Part shown: one piece after another, positions 8,970 to 16,521 of the stretch
How the letters are laid out: each line of letters opens with the position of its first letter
How positions within the stretch are numbered: the stretch's first letter is position 1
NCBI GenBank assembly: GCA_002070115.1
Contig: MWCO01000039.1
Location: 1-52,959 of the forward strand
Length of the DNA stretch: 52,959 nucleotides
Direction of reading: 5' to 3'
Origin: Deltaproteobacteria bacterium ADurb.Bin207
GTDB taxonomy: Bacteria; Myxococcota_A; Polyangia; Polyangiales; Polyangiaceae
Program-made: the position numbers and the translations under genes
The notes under the pieces: model-generated
What the model was told of the DNA's origin: nothing
Databases searched by the model: none
What the model saw: the letters and a program-made list of their open reading frames with translations, nothing else

Positions 8970-10904
8970 TCATAGCTGGTTTTGGGGCACGAAAATCTTG
9001 GCCCCACGCGAAGGTACGGTGAAGCGCACGCTGCTATCACCGGCGACCGTCAGCTCATCGGTGGGATCGTCGTCGGGCAAGACGTTGACAAGGACCGTGC
9101 CTGGCGCAAAGCCCGTGGGAAGTGGTTGCTCTTTGGGCTGTTGCGTTTGCTCATCGATCACAGTCTGGATGGTCTCTTTGCTTTCTGAGTCATGGGTGTT
9201 GATGACGATCAACACGCGCTGGTCGGAGGTGAAGCGTTCGTAGGCAAGGATGCCCGCGGAGTCGTCGTTCCATTGCACGAAGGTGAGATCGCCGCGACGC
9301 AGGGGCTCGTAGCGTTTGCGAATGCGGTTGAGTTCCGCGATGAATCGGAACGTTGGGTTCGAGGTATCGTATCGGGAGTTCCAGAGATCCTCGCGGTTGT
9401 TGGGATCGTTGCCTCCCTCGAATTGCTGTTCCGTGCCGTAATATAGGCAAGGAATGCCGTCTTCCGTGTACAAAAAAACGAGGGCGGTATGCAGGGCTTC
9501 GATACCTTTGTCGCCGATTTTTTTGTCGTAAAGGAAGCGGGCTACATCGTGGTTGTCCAGGAAGTTGACGAGCACTTTGGTGGGCGGCAGTCCGATCCCC
9601 AAATCATGAGGCTTGGTTCCGTGGTTGGCTTCGCGCTGATCAAAAAGTTCTTTGAGGGCACTCGTTTTGCCGCCGTGTTTGAATACGGAGTCGAGCACGT
9701 ACTTCTGAGAGAAATAAAAGACGCTATCGACTTCGTTGTCGAAGGTATAGCTGCCGTTGAGACGATCGTCGCCGCCAAAGCTTTCCCCAAACATGAAAAA
9801 CTGCTGTTTTCCGAAGCTTGCGGCGTGCTGGCGAATGCGTGGGCAGAAGTCTTGCCAGAATCCGTGCTCGACATGTTTGAGGGTGTCGATGCGAAATCCG
9901 TCGAAGTCCACGAGTGTGAGCCAGCGACCATAGGCGAAAAACATCGCGTCTCGAACTTCCTGCCATTCGGTGTTGACGTCCTTCAGACCTCCGGGAAAGT
10001 CGCCGTACAGGACCTGATGGCATTGGATGGTTCCCACGTCGTTTTGGCAATAGTCAGGCACCTGTTTGCCGTTGAGCCAGAAGTAGCAGCAATGGTCGCT
10101 TCCCCAATTCCAAACGCGGCCGCGACGGTTGTAAGCTTGTGGCAATTGCAGGATGTCATAGCCCGCGTTGGGCGGATAACCGGAGACGGGCGGCATGCGG
10201 TTGGTGGCCGCATCGCGGAAAAAAATGATATCCGCAGGTCCGGCTTCTCCAAGGGAGGTTCGAGCCATGACCACCGGTTCTTCGTATTCGGGATCGTATT
10301 CCGTCACGTGTTGGATGGGTGTGGTCGGTCGGCCTCCGATGAGTTCTCCTCCTCCCCATACGGCTTCGTCAGGCTGCCCGTTGCCGTTGATATCGTAGAA
10401 AAATACTTGACCCACATGGTTGGTGACGATGTCGAGAATGACCTTCAGCCCCCGGGCATGGGCCGCATCCACCATCGAGCGAAGAGCCGCCAGATCCCCA
10501 AAATGAGGATTCAACTTCGTCAAATCCTGCGCCCAATACCCATGATACCCGTCGATACCCGCGTCGCTTTCCACGTTCTTGACGATGGGAGAGATCCATA
10601 ACGTCGTGACCCCAAGGGCTTGAATATAATCGAGTTTGTCTTCGATCCCTTTCCAATCGCCTCCGTGATACTTGGCAGGATCGTAGGGCACGACACCATA
10701 ATCATTGGAGGGATCGCCATTGGCGAATCGGTCCACCAACACCTGGTAGATGACTTCGTCGCGCCAGTCTTGCACGTAGGTTTTGTGCTGAATCGAGCCT
10801 TCCACATCATCGAGATCGAAACAGGCTCCAGCGGCGACGGCAAGCAGCGCGAGGGCGAAGGGAGTGGCGTGGGATAGCTTCAAGTGCGGGTTGTGGCGCT
10901 TCAT
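8970..10904 (-). CDS. GH13 alpha-amylase family lipoprotein
   Basis: Predicted surface or periplasmic alpha-glucan hydrolase. ATG 10904 is chosen because GAGGA precedes it by 7 bases and the following residues are a lipoprotein signal ending AVAAGAC, with Cys near residue 27 to be lipidated. The GH13 barrel follows: DVIYQVLVDRF-like start, VILDIVTNHVG (conserved region I), DGFRIDTLKH with nucleophile Asp340, MFGESFGG with acid Glu374, and FLDNHDV with Asp453. Asp-rich loops and DVNTEW-type substrate region are also present. The last 100 residues make the C-terminal beta domain. It lies 46 bp after a maltoporin-like gene on the same strand, suggesting a two-gene operon for capturing and cutting malto-oligosaccharides. 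Exact specificity (amylase, cyclomaltodextrinase, pullulanase-like) cannot be set by eye. Confidence 0.92.
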   Translation of the reverse strand: MKRHNPHLKLSHATPFALALLAVAAGACFDLDDVEGSIQHKTYVQDWRDEVIYQVLVDRFANGDPSNDYGVVPYDPAKYHGGDWKGIEDKLDYIQALGVTTLWISPIVKNVESDAGIDGYHGYWAQDLTKLNPHFGDLAALRSMVDAAHARGLKVILDIVTNHVGQVFFYDINGNGQPDEAVWGGGELIGGRPTTPIQHVTEYDPEYEEPVVMARTSLGEAGPADIIFFRDAATNRMPPVSGYPPNAGYDILQLPQAYNRRGRVWNWGSDHCCYFWLNGKQVPDYCQNDVGTIQCHQVLYGDFPGGLKDVNTEWQEVRDAMFFAYGRWLTLVDFDGFRIDTLKHVEHGFWQDFCPRIRQHAASFGKQQFFMFGESFGGDDRLNGSYTFDNEVDSVFYFSQKYVLDSVFKHGGKTSALKELFDQREANHGTKPHDLGIGLPPTKVLVNFLDNHDVARFLYDKKIGDKGIEALHTALVFLYTEDGIPCLYYGTEQQFEGGNDPNNREDLWNSRYDTSNPTFRFIAELNRIRKRYEPLRRGDLTFVQWNDDSAGILAYERFTSDQRVLIVINTHDSESKETIQTVIDEQTQQPKEQPLPTGFAPGTVLVNVLPDDDPTDELTVAGDSSVRFTVPSRGAKIFVPQNQL

Positions 10905-10950
10905 GGTTTTTCCTCGGGCATGAGCCATGGCATCGACGATCCGGGTTGGG

Positions 10951-12342
10951 TCACGGGTAAGAACTGGAGTTGAACCACCATTCGGCATGCAAGCCGAGGT
11001 AGTGTTCCATGCTTCGATGGGAGCGAGGATCTTCCGTGGGATAACTGTCCTTTGCGGCATCGTTGCGGAAGGTGGCGGTATACACTCCGTATAATATGGG
11101 GCGCTTATAACCTCCCCACCCCGCGGGTGTGATCATGGGTAGAAAAGACAGCCTCCACGCGGAAGGAACACGGTGCCGCCCGGAATCGTCAAGTACTTTT
11201 CGATTCTTGAATTGATAGCTGATCTCCGTTCCCACAGCCGTATGCTCGGTGAGATAGACCTGGGGCCGTGTGACGAAGATGCCTTCCCAGTACTTGTTGG
11301 CGGAATACTCCGCGCCCAGGGAGGCATCGAAAAGGCGTGCGTACGCGCCCATCATGATCCCGAAACGGTCGATTTCATAATTGCCGGCGGTGGCGAACAA
11401 CCATTCGGATGCTTTCGCTTTGCTTTTGGCATCGAGAAGCGAAGGGGTCGCAAGGTCGCCGAAGGCCGCCACGCCGCGCGCATAACGCAAGAATAAATGA
11501 ACGTGCCCATCCCGTTCGCCAAAACCATACCCGGTGGCCTGCGCTCCCAGCACGAATCCAGTGTCCGTGGGCAATCGATGGGAAGGCCTCACCGTATTGT
11601 CCGAGGTCTCGCGTACGCCTTCGGGCAAGTAATGCCCTTCGGCGACCAGCGAGGATTTGAACCCCCGGACAGCTTGGAATCCATTGAAATATTGAGTGAT
11701 TTTCGTGGAAGCGAGAACGCGCGGACGATCGAGGGTGACCGCCAAATCCGTTCCGAAGTCGTCACGCGAAGGAACCAACCGGGCCTGGTATTGAAAATCC
11801 GAATCCAACAATCGATTGGAACCAACATGGGCCTGCACCCGCGTTCCCGAACCGACATCGAGTACGGCCCCAGCACCGACCGTATTGAGATTGTCCAGCG
11901 GCCAGAAGTCGAGAAGATAGATGTCATCGCCGCGATACATGCGCGCGCCAGCCCACAAGGTCAGGCCCTTGTCGCCCACGCCCTGCACATCCACGAACAT
12001 ATTGCGCAAGGCCATATGGGATTCCCAGCGACCCGTATAATGGAAGGGGTCCCCGGCGAAAGCCAGGGTGCTTACCACCCGCACCCGCAAATCCTTGTTC
12101 TTGTCATCGGGGTACTGGACTTCGCGAAACTCCAGTTCGAGGTAGGGTTCGGAATCGAGACGACTGCCATGGGCCACGAGATTGCCGTATTGCGGTCCAC
12201 CTCCTCGCAGGTCCGTGGCGGCGCGCACGCGTCCATAAGAGCCGAAATGAAATCCCTCGGACTCTTGTGCCATCGCGGGGGAGGCCGGCACCGTGAGAAC
12301 ACAAGCGAGGGCGAGGATCCGTATCGAACGGCAGGGAGGCAT
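10951..12342 (-). CDS. LamB/maltoporin-like outer-membrane porin
   Basis: A signal peptide (basic start, LALACVLTV core, AMA-QE cleavage) precedes an 18-strand type beta-barrel rich in alternating aromatic/polar residues. Maltoporin hallmarks: an N-terminal FHFGSYGRVRA strand, the SEPYLELEF strand, and ARMYRGDDIYLLDFW, which corresponds to the LamB KRFYQRHDVHMIDFYYWD region. It would let maltodextrins cross the outer membrane. ATG 12342 is preferred for the best signal peptide; a GTG at 12378 would add 12 residues and neither has a strong ribosome site. First gene of an apparent operon with the amylase lipoprotein; no inner-membrane MalEFGK genes are in the window, so import beyond the outer membrane must be encoded elsewhere. 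Confidence 0.88.
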   Translation of the reverse strand: MPPCRSIRILALACVLTVPASPAMAQESEGFHFGSYGRVRAATDLRGGGPQYGNLVAHGSRLDSEPYLELEFREVQYPDDKNKDLRVRVVSTLAFAGDPFHYTGRWESHMALRNMFVDVQGVGDKGLTLWAGARMYRGDDIYLLDFWPLDNLNTVGAGAVLDVGSGTRVQAHVGSNRLLDSDFQYQARLVPSRDDFGTDLAVTLDRPRVLASTKITQYFNGFQAVRGFKSSLVAEGHYLPEGVRETSDNTVRPSHRLPTDTGFVLGAQATGYGFGERDGHVHLFLRYARGVAAFGDLATPSLLDAKSKAKASEWLFATAGNYEIDRFGIMMGAYARLFDASLGAEYSANKYWEGIFVTRPQVYLTEHTAVGTEISYQFKNRKVLDDSGRHRVPSAWRLSFLPMITPAGWGGYKRPILYGVYTATFRNDAAKDSYPTEDPRSHRSMEHYLGLHAEWWFNSSSYP

Positions 12343-12442
12343 GGGTAAGCATGGTACCAGAGCCCAGGAAAACGTCACGCATAGATGCGTTCCGTTTTGT
12401 CATTTGGCTTACGATTTTTGAAATTTCGCTGTGAGGCTCGGC

Positions 12443-12838
12443 TCATTCGCCGGAGCGGCTGCGAAGGATCCGCGATGCTCGGCCAGCGAGTTTCACTCGT
12501 TCGGCCAGCGTGAGGCCGACTTCGTCGGGTGCCACGACGAGAAGCTGGGCGCCAACGCTTACGGCCAGGTCCGTGAGTTCGCTGGAGGATAATTGGGTGG
12601 ACTCTTCGACCACGATGACCAGCGGGCGCACGGTGGCGACGACCTTGAGCGTGTTTTCCGGGGTTACTTGAACCGGACGAGCGCCTATTTCGATGGCGGC
12701 GTCGAGACAGGCAACTCTCGTCATGGCCGAGGGGGCAACCATCACGATGGTGTCATCATGGTCGACGAAAGGCGTTGGTACGCTCGGGCGTACGGGGGGA
12801 GTTTTTTCACCCATCGTTGACATCGTATCATAGTTCAT
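12443..12838 (-). CDS. Small protein of unknown function, receiver-like fold
   Basis: Not recognised as a named family. The C-terminal 95 residues (VDHDDTIVMVAP to the end) have the alternating hydrophobic pattern of a CheY-like alpha/beta fold: DDTIVMVAP, VVATVRPLVIVVEES, GAQLLVVAP. The phospho-acceptor Asp of the third strand is replaced by Glu (VVEES), so if it is receiver-like it is degenerate. ATG 12838 or the internal ATGs at 12823 and 12814 could start it; none has a clear ribosome site. The frame stays open to 13246, but that extension overlaps repeat-laden DNA and is not trusted. It lies 100 bp upstream of, and on the same strand as, the porin-amylase pair. Confidence 0.5.
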   Translation of the reverse strand: MNYDTMSTMGEKTPPVRPSVPTPFVDHDDTIVMVAPSAMTRVACLDAAIEIGARPVQVTPENTLKVVATVRPLVIVVEESTQLSSSELTDLAVSVGAQLLVVAPDEVGLTLAERVKLAGRASRILRSRSGE

Positions 12839-13062
12839 GGGGCATATATGCCTGTTTGCAAGGCGAGAGCGACACGCGCTGGGGAGACTCTTGGAGGGTA
12901 AAGTCCTTGGGGCTTCCGAGGGAAGGTTGGGTTCGTTGGGTGTTTCGGGTTCGTTGTCTGTACCTCTGAAAGAGCCCTCATGATTTCTCGTATTGGAAAG
13001 GACGCGATCAGGGTGTTTCCCATGACCTTGAGGTTGACGGCAACCCCCTGTTGACCCGCCCC

Positions 13063-13103
13063 TATAAAAATATCTGTAAATACAACTACTTGATAGAATT
13101 TTG
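13063..13103 (+). repeat. AT-rich boundary motif, weak copy
   Basis: TATAAAAATATCTG followed by AACTACTTGATAGAATTTTG resembles the motif at 38024 (AACTACTTGATATTATTG). It sits within a 730-bp gene-poor gap upstream of the small unknown gene. TATAAAAAT could also act as a -10 box. Confidence 0.35.
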
Positions 13104-13249
13104 TCGAATCCTTGGGGCACCATGACCTTCTCCGGGCGCTCGACGAGGTATTCGTTGCGCGCGAAGAGCTTGATTTCCTGTCCAACCAGGATGCGTTGGT
13201 GTTTGGTTGAGAGGGTAGTCCGCAAAGGCTCGGGTGGGCCTGCCATGGT

Positions 13250-13531
13250 AAAGACGCGGTGGCCGTGGCCGTTTTGTGCCCTTTTGTGTGTGCCGTGACC
13301 GTTTTTTGTTTGCCGTGGGCTGTGACCGTGGCCGTGAAGTCAGGGCAACATCCGGAACCGTAGGGGCGGGTTTCAAACCCGCCCGCAGTTGCGGATTTTT
13401 GTGTGCCGTATGCCATAGCCGTATGCCATAGCCGTAGCGGTGACCGCGACTATGGCCTAGCGATGGCGGTACTTGTTTTTGTTCGTCGTAGGGTGAAGGA
13501 AAGGCGCGGCGAGAAATGAGCGGAAGGCCCA
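13250..13531 (+). repeat. Composite GTGACC-type dispersed repeat, copy A
   Basis: Part of the 12839-13570 gene-free gap. It has degenerate GGCCGTGGCC/GTGACCGTGGCC units (13257-13337 and 13400-13458), the TTTTGTGTG phrase three times, and a tail at 13498-13531 that begins GGAAAGGC and continues GAGAAATGAG, matching the tails of the copies near 16.5, 33.2 and 39.4 kb. This is the most diverged tail. A REP palindrome (13364-13384) interrupts the tract. Nothing else is seen in the rest of the gap except the AT-rich stretch at 13063. Confidence 0.65.
13364..13384. repeat. REP-like palindrome
   Basis: A perfect inverted repeat: 10-base arms GGGCGGGTTT and AAACCCGCCC around a single C. This GGGCGGGTTT-AAACCCGCCC type is a familiar bacterial REP sequence mobilised by RAYT transposases. 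It is a different family from the GCGGGCG-TCT-CGCCCGC copies at 52.5-52.9 kb. Confidence 0.7.
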
Positions 13532-13570
13532 CACTTGCAAGAGGACTCCGGGTGTGATACATACCCTCGC

Positions 13571-14377
13571 ATGGGCCGAATGGGGACATCCGCGTATTGT
13601 CTGTCGGCGGCAGCCCTTCTGGTTGTGACGCAGTCGGTAGGGTGTGGCTCCAACGAGGACAATTCCAACGCCAACTCCGGGAATACGTCGTCTACAGGCG
13701 GCTCCGCCGGAGAACTGATGGAAGGCGGCCCGATCGTCCCAGATGCCATGGTCGAGACCACCAACCAGCTTGCCGGTGTCATCCGCGATTTCAGGGATAG
13801 TCACCCTGACTTCGAATCGACTACCGGTACCGACAAAGGATTGGTCGAGTTCGAATTAGGGCCCGATCGAAAACCGGTATATGCAGGCGGTGACGGAACG
13901 TTGACCACCCACGGAAAAAAGAATTTTGATCAATGGTTTCGCGATGTTCCCGGCGTGAACGAAGGTAAAGACTTCGTGATCACTCTCGAACCTTCCCAGG
14001 GCAACGTCTTCACCTACGATAATCAGGAGTTTTTCCCGATTGACGATCAGTTATTCGGAAACGAAGGGCGCAAGCATAATTATCATTTTACCTACGAGAT
14101 CAATACGTCCTTCGTGTATATGGGAGGAGAGGTGTTTCGGTTTACCGGCGACGACGATCTTTTCGTGTTCATCAATGGTCGGCTGGCGATCGATCTCGGT
14201 GGGGTTCATGTCGCCCAATCCAAGCAAGTCGACCTGGACGACAAGGCCGAGGAATTGCAAATTATACCTGGAAATACGTATACGTTAGACTTTTTCTTCG
14301 CCGAGCGCCATACCACCGAATCCACGTTTCGAATCGATACGACGATCGGTACGTTCCTGCCCCCTCCCGTCAAGTAA
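13571..14377 (+). CDS. Fibro-slime domain lipoprotein
   Basis: A 268-residue exported protein. ATG 13571 gives a signal peptide ending SVGC, a lipobox, so the mature protein should be lipid-anchored; an in-frame ATG at 13580 is an alternative. After a Asn/Ser/Gly linker, residues about 65-265 match the fibro-slime (PA14-like) domain of myxobacteria and Fibrobacter/Dictyostelium: IRDFRDSHPDFES near the start, WFRDVPGVN, FFPIDDQLFGN, FRFTGDDDLFVFINGRLAIDLGG, and TLDFFFAERHTTESTFRI near the end. The GDDDLFVFING block is the usual Ca/carbohydrate-associated hallmark. Role probably in surface adhesion or glycan binding; the ligand is unknown. A pair of hairpins lies just downstream. Confidence 0.9.
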   Translation: MGRMGTSAYCLSAAALLVVTQSVGCGSNEDNSNANSGNTSSTGGSAGELMEGGPIVPDAMVETTNQLAGVIRDFRDSHPDFESTTGTDKGLVEFELGPDRKPVYAGGDGTLTTHGKKNFDQWFRDVPGVNEGKDFVITLEPSQGNVFTYDNQEFFPIDDQLFGNEGRKHNYHFTYEINTSFVYMGGEVFRFTGDDDLFVFINGRLAIDLGGVHVAQSKQVDLDDKAEELQIIPGNTYTLDFFFAERHTTESTFRIDTTIGTFLPPPVK

Positions 14378-14950
14378 GTCGTTCTTTCCATCAAGAGACG
14401 GGTGAAAACACCCATCAAGCCTTTTGATGTTGGTAGGACCGACCCCAGCCCGAAGCCTTTTCCCAGTCACTCGAGGAGTTTCCGGAAACCCCAGACGAAG
14501 AAGCGAGCAAACCCAATTTCATCGGAGGTTGGATAGTTACCTTCGAGGTCTATGCCAATTCCTTCTGCGGCCGCGAAGTTCCACGACGACGATGCATGCG
14601 CCAAAGCCAATTGCGCCTCTGTTTGTCCTAGAACGATTGGATCGAAATCATCACGGCTCCCATCAGGTGTCGTTGCACTAACCCGCTGAGTTTACCCTTC
14701 CCTGACTATCATGGAGGCACCCCCACACGCCACCATTGGCTTCTTCGCGCCAGTGTTGCATCCTACGCTCCGGCCGGGACGGCCCGCGTTGGAGGAGCCA
14801 CGAGCTTCGACGGTTCGACCTACGATCAAGCCCATCAATCTCCTGAATGACATTCCCTCCTGACCACCAAGCGATGGACGGATTGGGGGAAACCAACGCA
14901 TCCAAGGATGCCCGTTGTCGGCTCCCCGCGCGAACGCTATGGTGTAACCC
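14378..14950. other. Gene-poor gap with a possible gene remnant
   Basis: No complete gene is supported. On the minus strand, bases 14470-14691 are open between a TAA (14692) and a TGA (14467) and encode about 74 residues of protein-like composition (for example DDFDPIVLGQTEAQLALAHA, then GIDLEGNYPTSDEIGFAR), but no start codon or ribosome site is present. It may be a fragment of a decayed gene or chance. On the plus strand a 50-codon frame from ATG 14711 has no recognisable similarity. Confidence 0.3.
14400..14429 (+). terminator. Double hairpin downstream of the fibro-slime gene
   Basis: Two adjoining inverted repeats: GGGTG-AAAA-CACCC (14400-14413) and CATCAA-GCCTT-TTGATG (14413-14429), starting 23 bases after the stop codon. 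There is no strong T-run, so termination activity is only plausible. Confidence 0.4.
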
Positions 14951-16198
14951 ATGGGTTACTTGCTCACCTCAAACCTGCGTGCCGGACATCCGGATTTCCT
15001 TGATTTACCGTGGGATTATCCGCTCGAACAATGGCAACGGCATACGGAGCGGTGGGTGGATCTGCCCGCCGGCCCCTCTCGACACCCCGTCGTTTTCGTC
15101 CACTACGACCTGAACGTCTATGCCCTCAAACAACTCACGGGCAGCGCCGCGGAAAAAGAATACCTCGCCCTGCGCCAGATGCAGGACCTGCGCTTGCCGG
15201 TCGTCATGCCCGTCGGACACTCCTCGACCCTGCACGACAATACCGAATATAGCGTCCTCATCACACGCTATCTCGACCACGCCCTGCCCTACCATTCCCT
15301 GTTCATGCGTAGCAGTCTCACCCGTTACCGCGACCACCTGCTCGACGCCATGGCGCTGCTGCTCGTTCAACTCCACCTGGCAGGCGTGTTCTGGGGAGAT
15401 TGCTCCCTGAACAATACCTTGTTCCGTCGCGATGCCGGCAAACTCACGGCCTATCTGGTAGATGCGGAGACGGCCGAGATCCATGCCACCGTCTCCGAGG
15501 GGATGCGAAGGCATGACCTGGATATCATGGAGGAAAACGTGCAAGGGGGCCTGCTCGACCTTCACGCCCTGGGAGCGCTACCCCAAGGCATCGATATTCG
15601 CGCGGTAGGACCCCATATCCGAAAAACCTATGATGAATTATGGCAGCAGGTGACCTCGGAACAGCTCATTCCCGCCGGCGAGCGTTTTCGCATCCAGGAA
15701 CGAATACGCCGTCTCAATGACCTGGGCTTTTCCGTCCATGAAATCGAATTGGAACCCTCGGACGGGGGCGCCAACCTGCGGCTTCGCGCTCAGGTCACCG
15801 ACCGGTATTTTCACCGAAATATGCTGCATTCGCTCACGGGACTCGACCCCGAAGAGCGACAGGCACGCACCATGCTCAATGAAATCCAAGAGCTTAAAGC
15901 CGCCATGGCCTCCAGGCAAAAACACAGCGCGACGCTCTCGGCCGTGGCCCACCATTGGCTTCGAGAAACCTACCTCCCTTCCGTGGAACGCCTTCGTCCC
16001 CTGATCGATCAGGGCTCCGAACCCGCCGAGCTATACTGCCAACTCCTCGAACATAAGTGGTATTTGTCCGAGCGAGCCAGCAGCGACGTGGGACATGCAA
16101 CCGCTGCCGACGATTTGCTTTGTCGATGGCGGAACCTGCCCCACGATGTGGCGGGCGTTGCGACCGAAACGGATTCCGGTTCCGAAACGGCCGGGTAG
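14951..16198 (+). CDS. DUF4032 protein (kinase-like fold, LPS-kinase related)
   Basis: A 415-residue cytoplasmic protein matching DUF4032 throughout: FLDLPWDYPLEQW near the N terminus, an ALKQLTG segment in the position of a kinase ATP-lysine strand, VFWGDCSLNNTLF near residue 150 corresponding to the HxD-x4-N catalytic loop (His replaced by Trp-Gly), and YLVDAETAE near 172 as the DFG-like metal-binding Asp. So the protein-kinase/LPS-kinase-like site appears largely kept. The C-terminal part is helical and charged. Known members lack an assigned substrate. ATG 14951 has no obvious Shine-Dalgarno sequence. Neighbours are convergent or unrelated. Confidence 0.8.
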   Translation: MGYLLTSNLRAGHPDFLDLPWDYPLEQWQRHTERWVDLPAGPSRHPVVFVHYDLNVYALKQLTGSAAEKEYLALRQMQDLRLPVVMPVGHSSTLHDNTEYSVLITRYLDHALPYHSLFMRSSLTRYRDHLLDAMALLLVQLHLAGVFWGDCSLNNTLFRRDAGKLTAYLVDAETAEIHATVSEGMRRHDLDIMEENVQGGLLDLHALGALPQGIDIRAVGPHIRKTYDELWQQVTSEQLIPAGERFRIQERIRRLNDLGFSVHEIELEPSDGGANLRLRAQVTDRYFHRNMLHSLTGLDPEERQARTMLNEIQELKAAMASRQKHSATLSAVAHHWLRETYLPSVERLRPLIDQGSEPAELYCQLLEHKWYLSERASSDVGHATAADDLLCRWRNLPHDVAGVATETDSGSETAG

Positions 16199-16226
16199 GT
16201 TGGGGAATCGTCTGGCGATTATGTGG

Positions 16227-16260
16227 TAATTATTTGAATTTATTGATAATTATATAATAG
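16227..16260 (+). repeat. AT-rich boundary motif, copy 2
   Basis: TAATTATTTGAATTTATTG then ATAATTATATAATAG, 28 bases after the DUF4032 stop in a convergent gap. It matches the copies at 38024 and 50475 closely and stands out sharply from the GC-rich surroundings. Confidence 0.55.
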
Positions 16261-16284
16261 CCGGTAGGCTCTTACGCGCGACGG

Positions 16285-16510
16285 TGGACCGTTTTGTGTG
16301 GCGTGAGCTGTGAGCCGTGACCGTGACCGTGACCGTGACCGGTTTGCGTGGGCCGTGGGCCGTGAGCCGTGACCGTGACCGTGGCCGTGGCCGTAGCTGT
16401 GGACGTGGACGTGGACGTTTTGTGTGCTTTCCCGTGGCTTAGGACCGTGGCATAGGGCCGCAGTCGTCGGGCTAAGCAAAATGCTTGGGGAAAATGAGGG
16501 GATGGCTCAG
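16285..16510 (+). repeat. Composite GTGACC-type dispersed repeat, copy B
   Basis: Fills the convergent gap before the TPR gene stop. Perfect GTGACC hexamers run at about 16317-16340 and 16368-16385, grading into GTGGCC and GTGGAC units; TTTTGTGTG occurs at both ends (about 16292 and 16418). The conserved tail is 16481-16510: ATGCTTGGGG, AAAATGAGGG, GATGGCTCAG. Compared with other copies the GGAAAGGC start of the tail is altered (GCAAAATGC). No gene lies in this gap. Confidence 0.75.
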
Positions 16511-16521
16511 GCGCTTCGGGC

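Noticed and set aside
9489..10601. Plus-strand open frame of 370 codons
   Set aside because: Lies opposite the GH13 gene whose motifs and ribosome site are clear; it has no family similarity.
12839..13246. Longer N terminus for the small receiver-like protein
   Set aside because: Frame is open but overlaps AT-rich and repeat DNA and has no similarity or ribosome site.
16300..16400. CRISPR array
   Set aside because: The repeats are short degenerate hexamers in tandem with no unique spacers; no cas genes are near.
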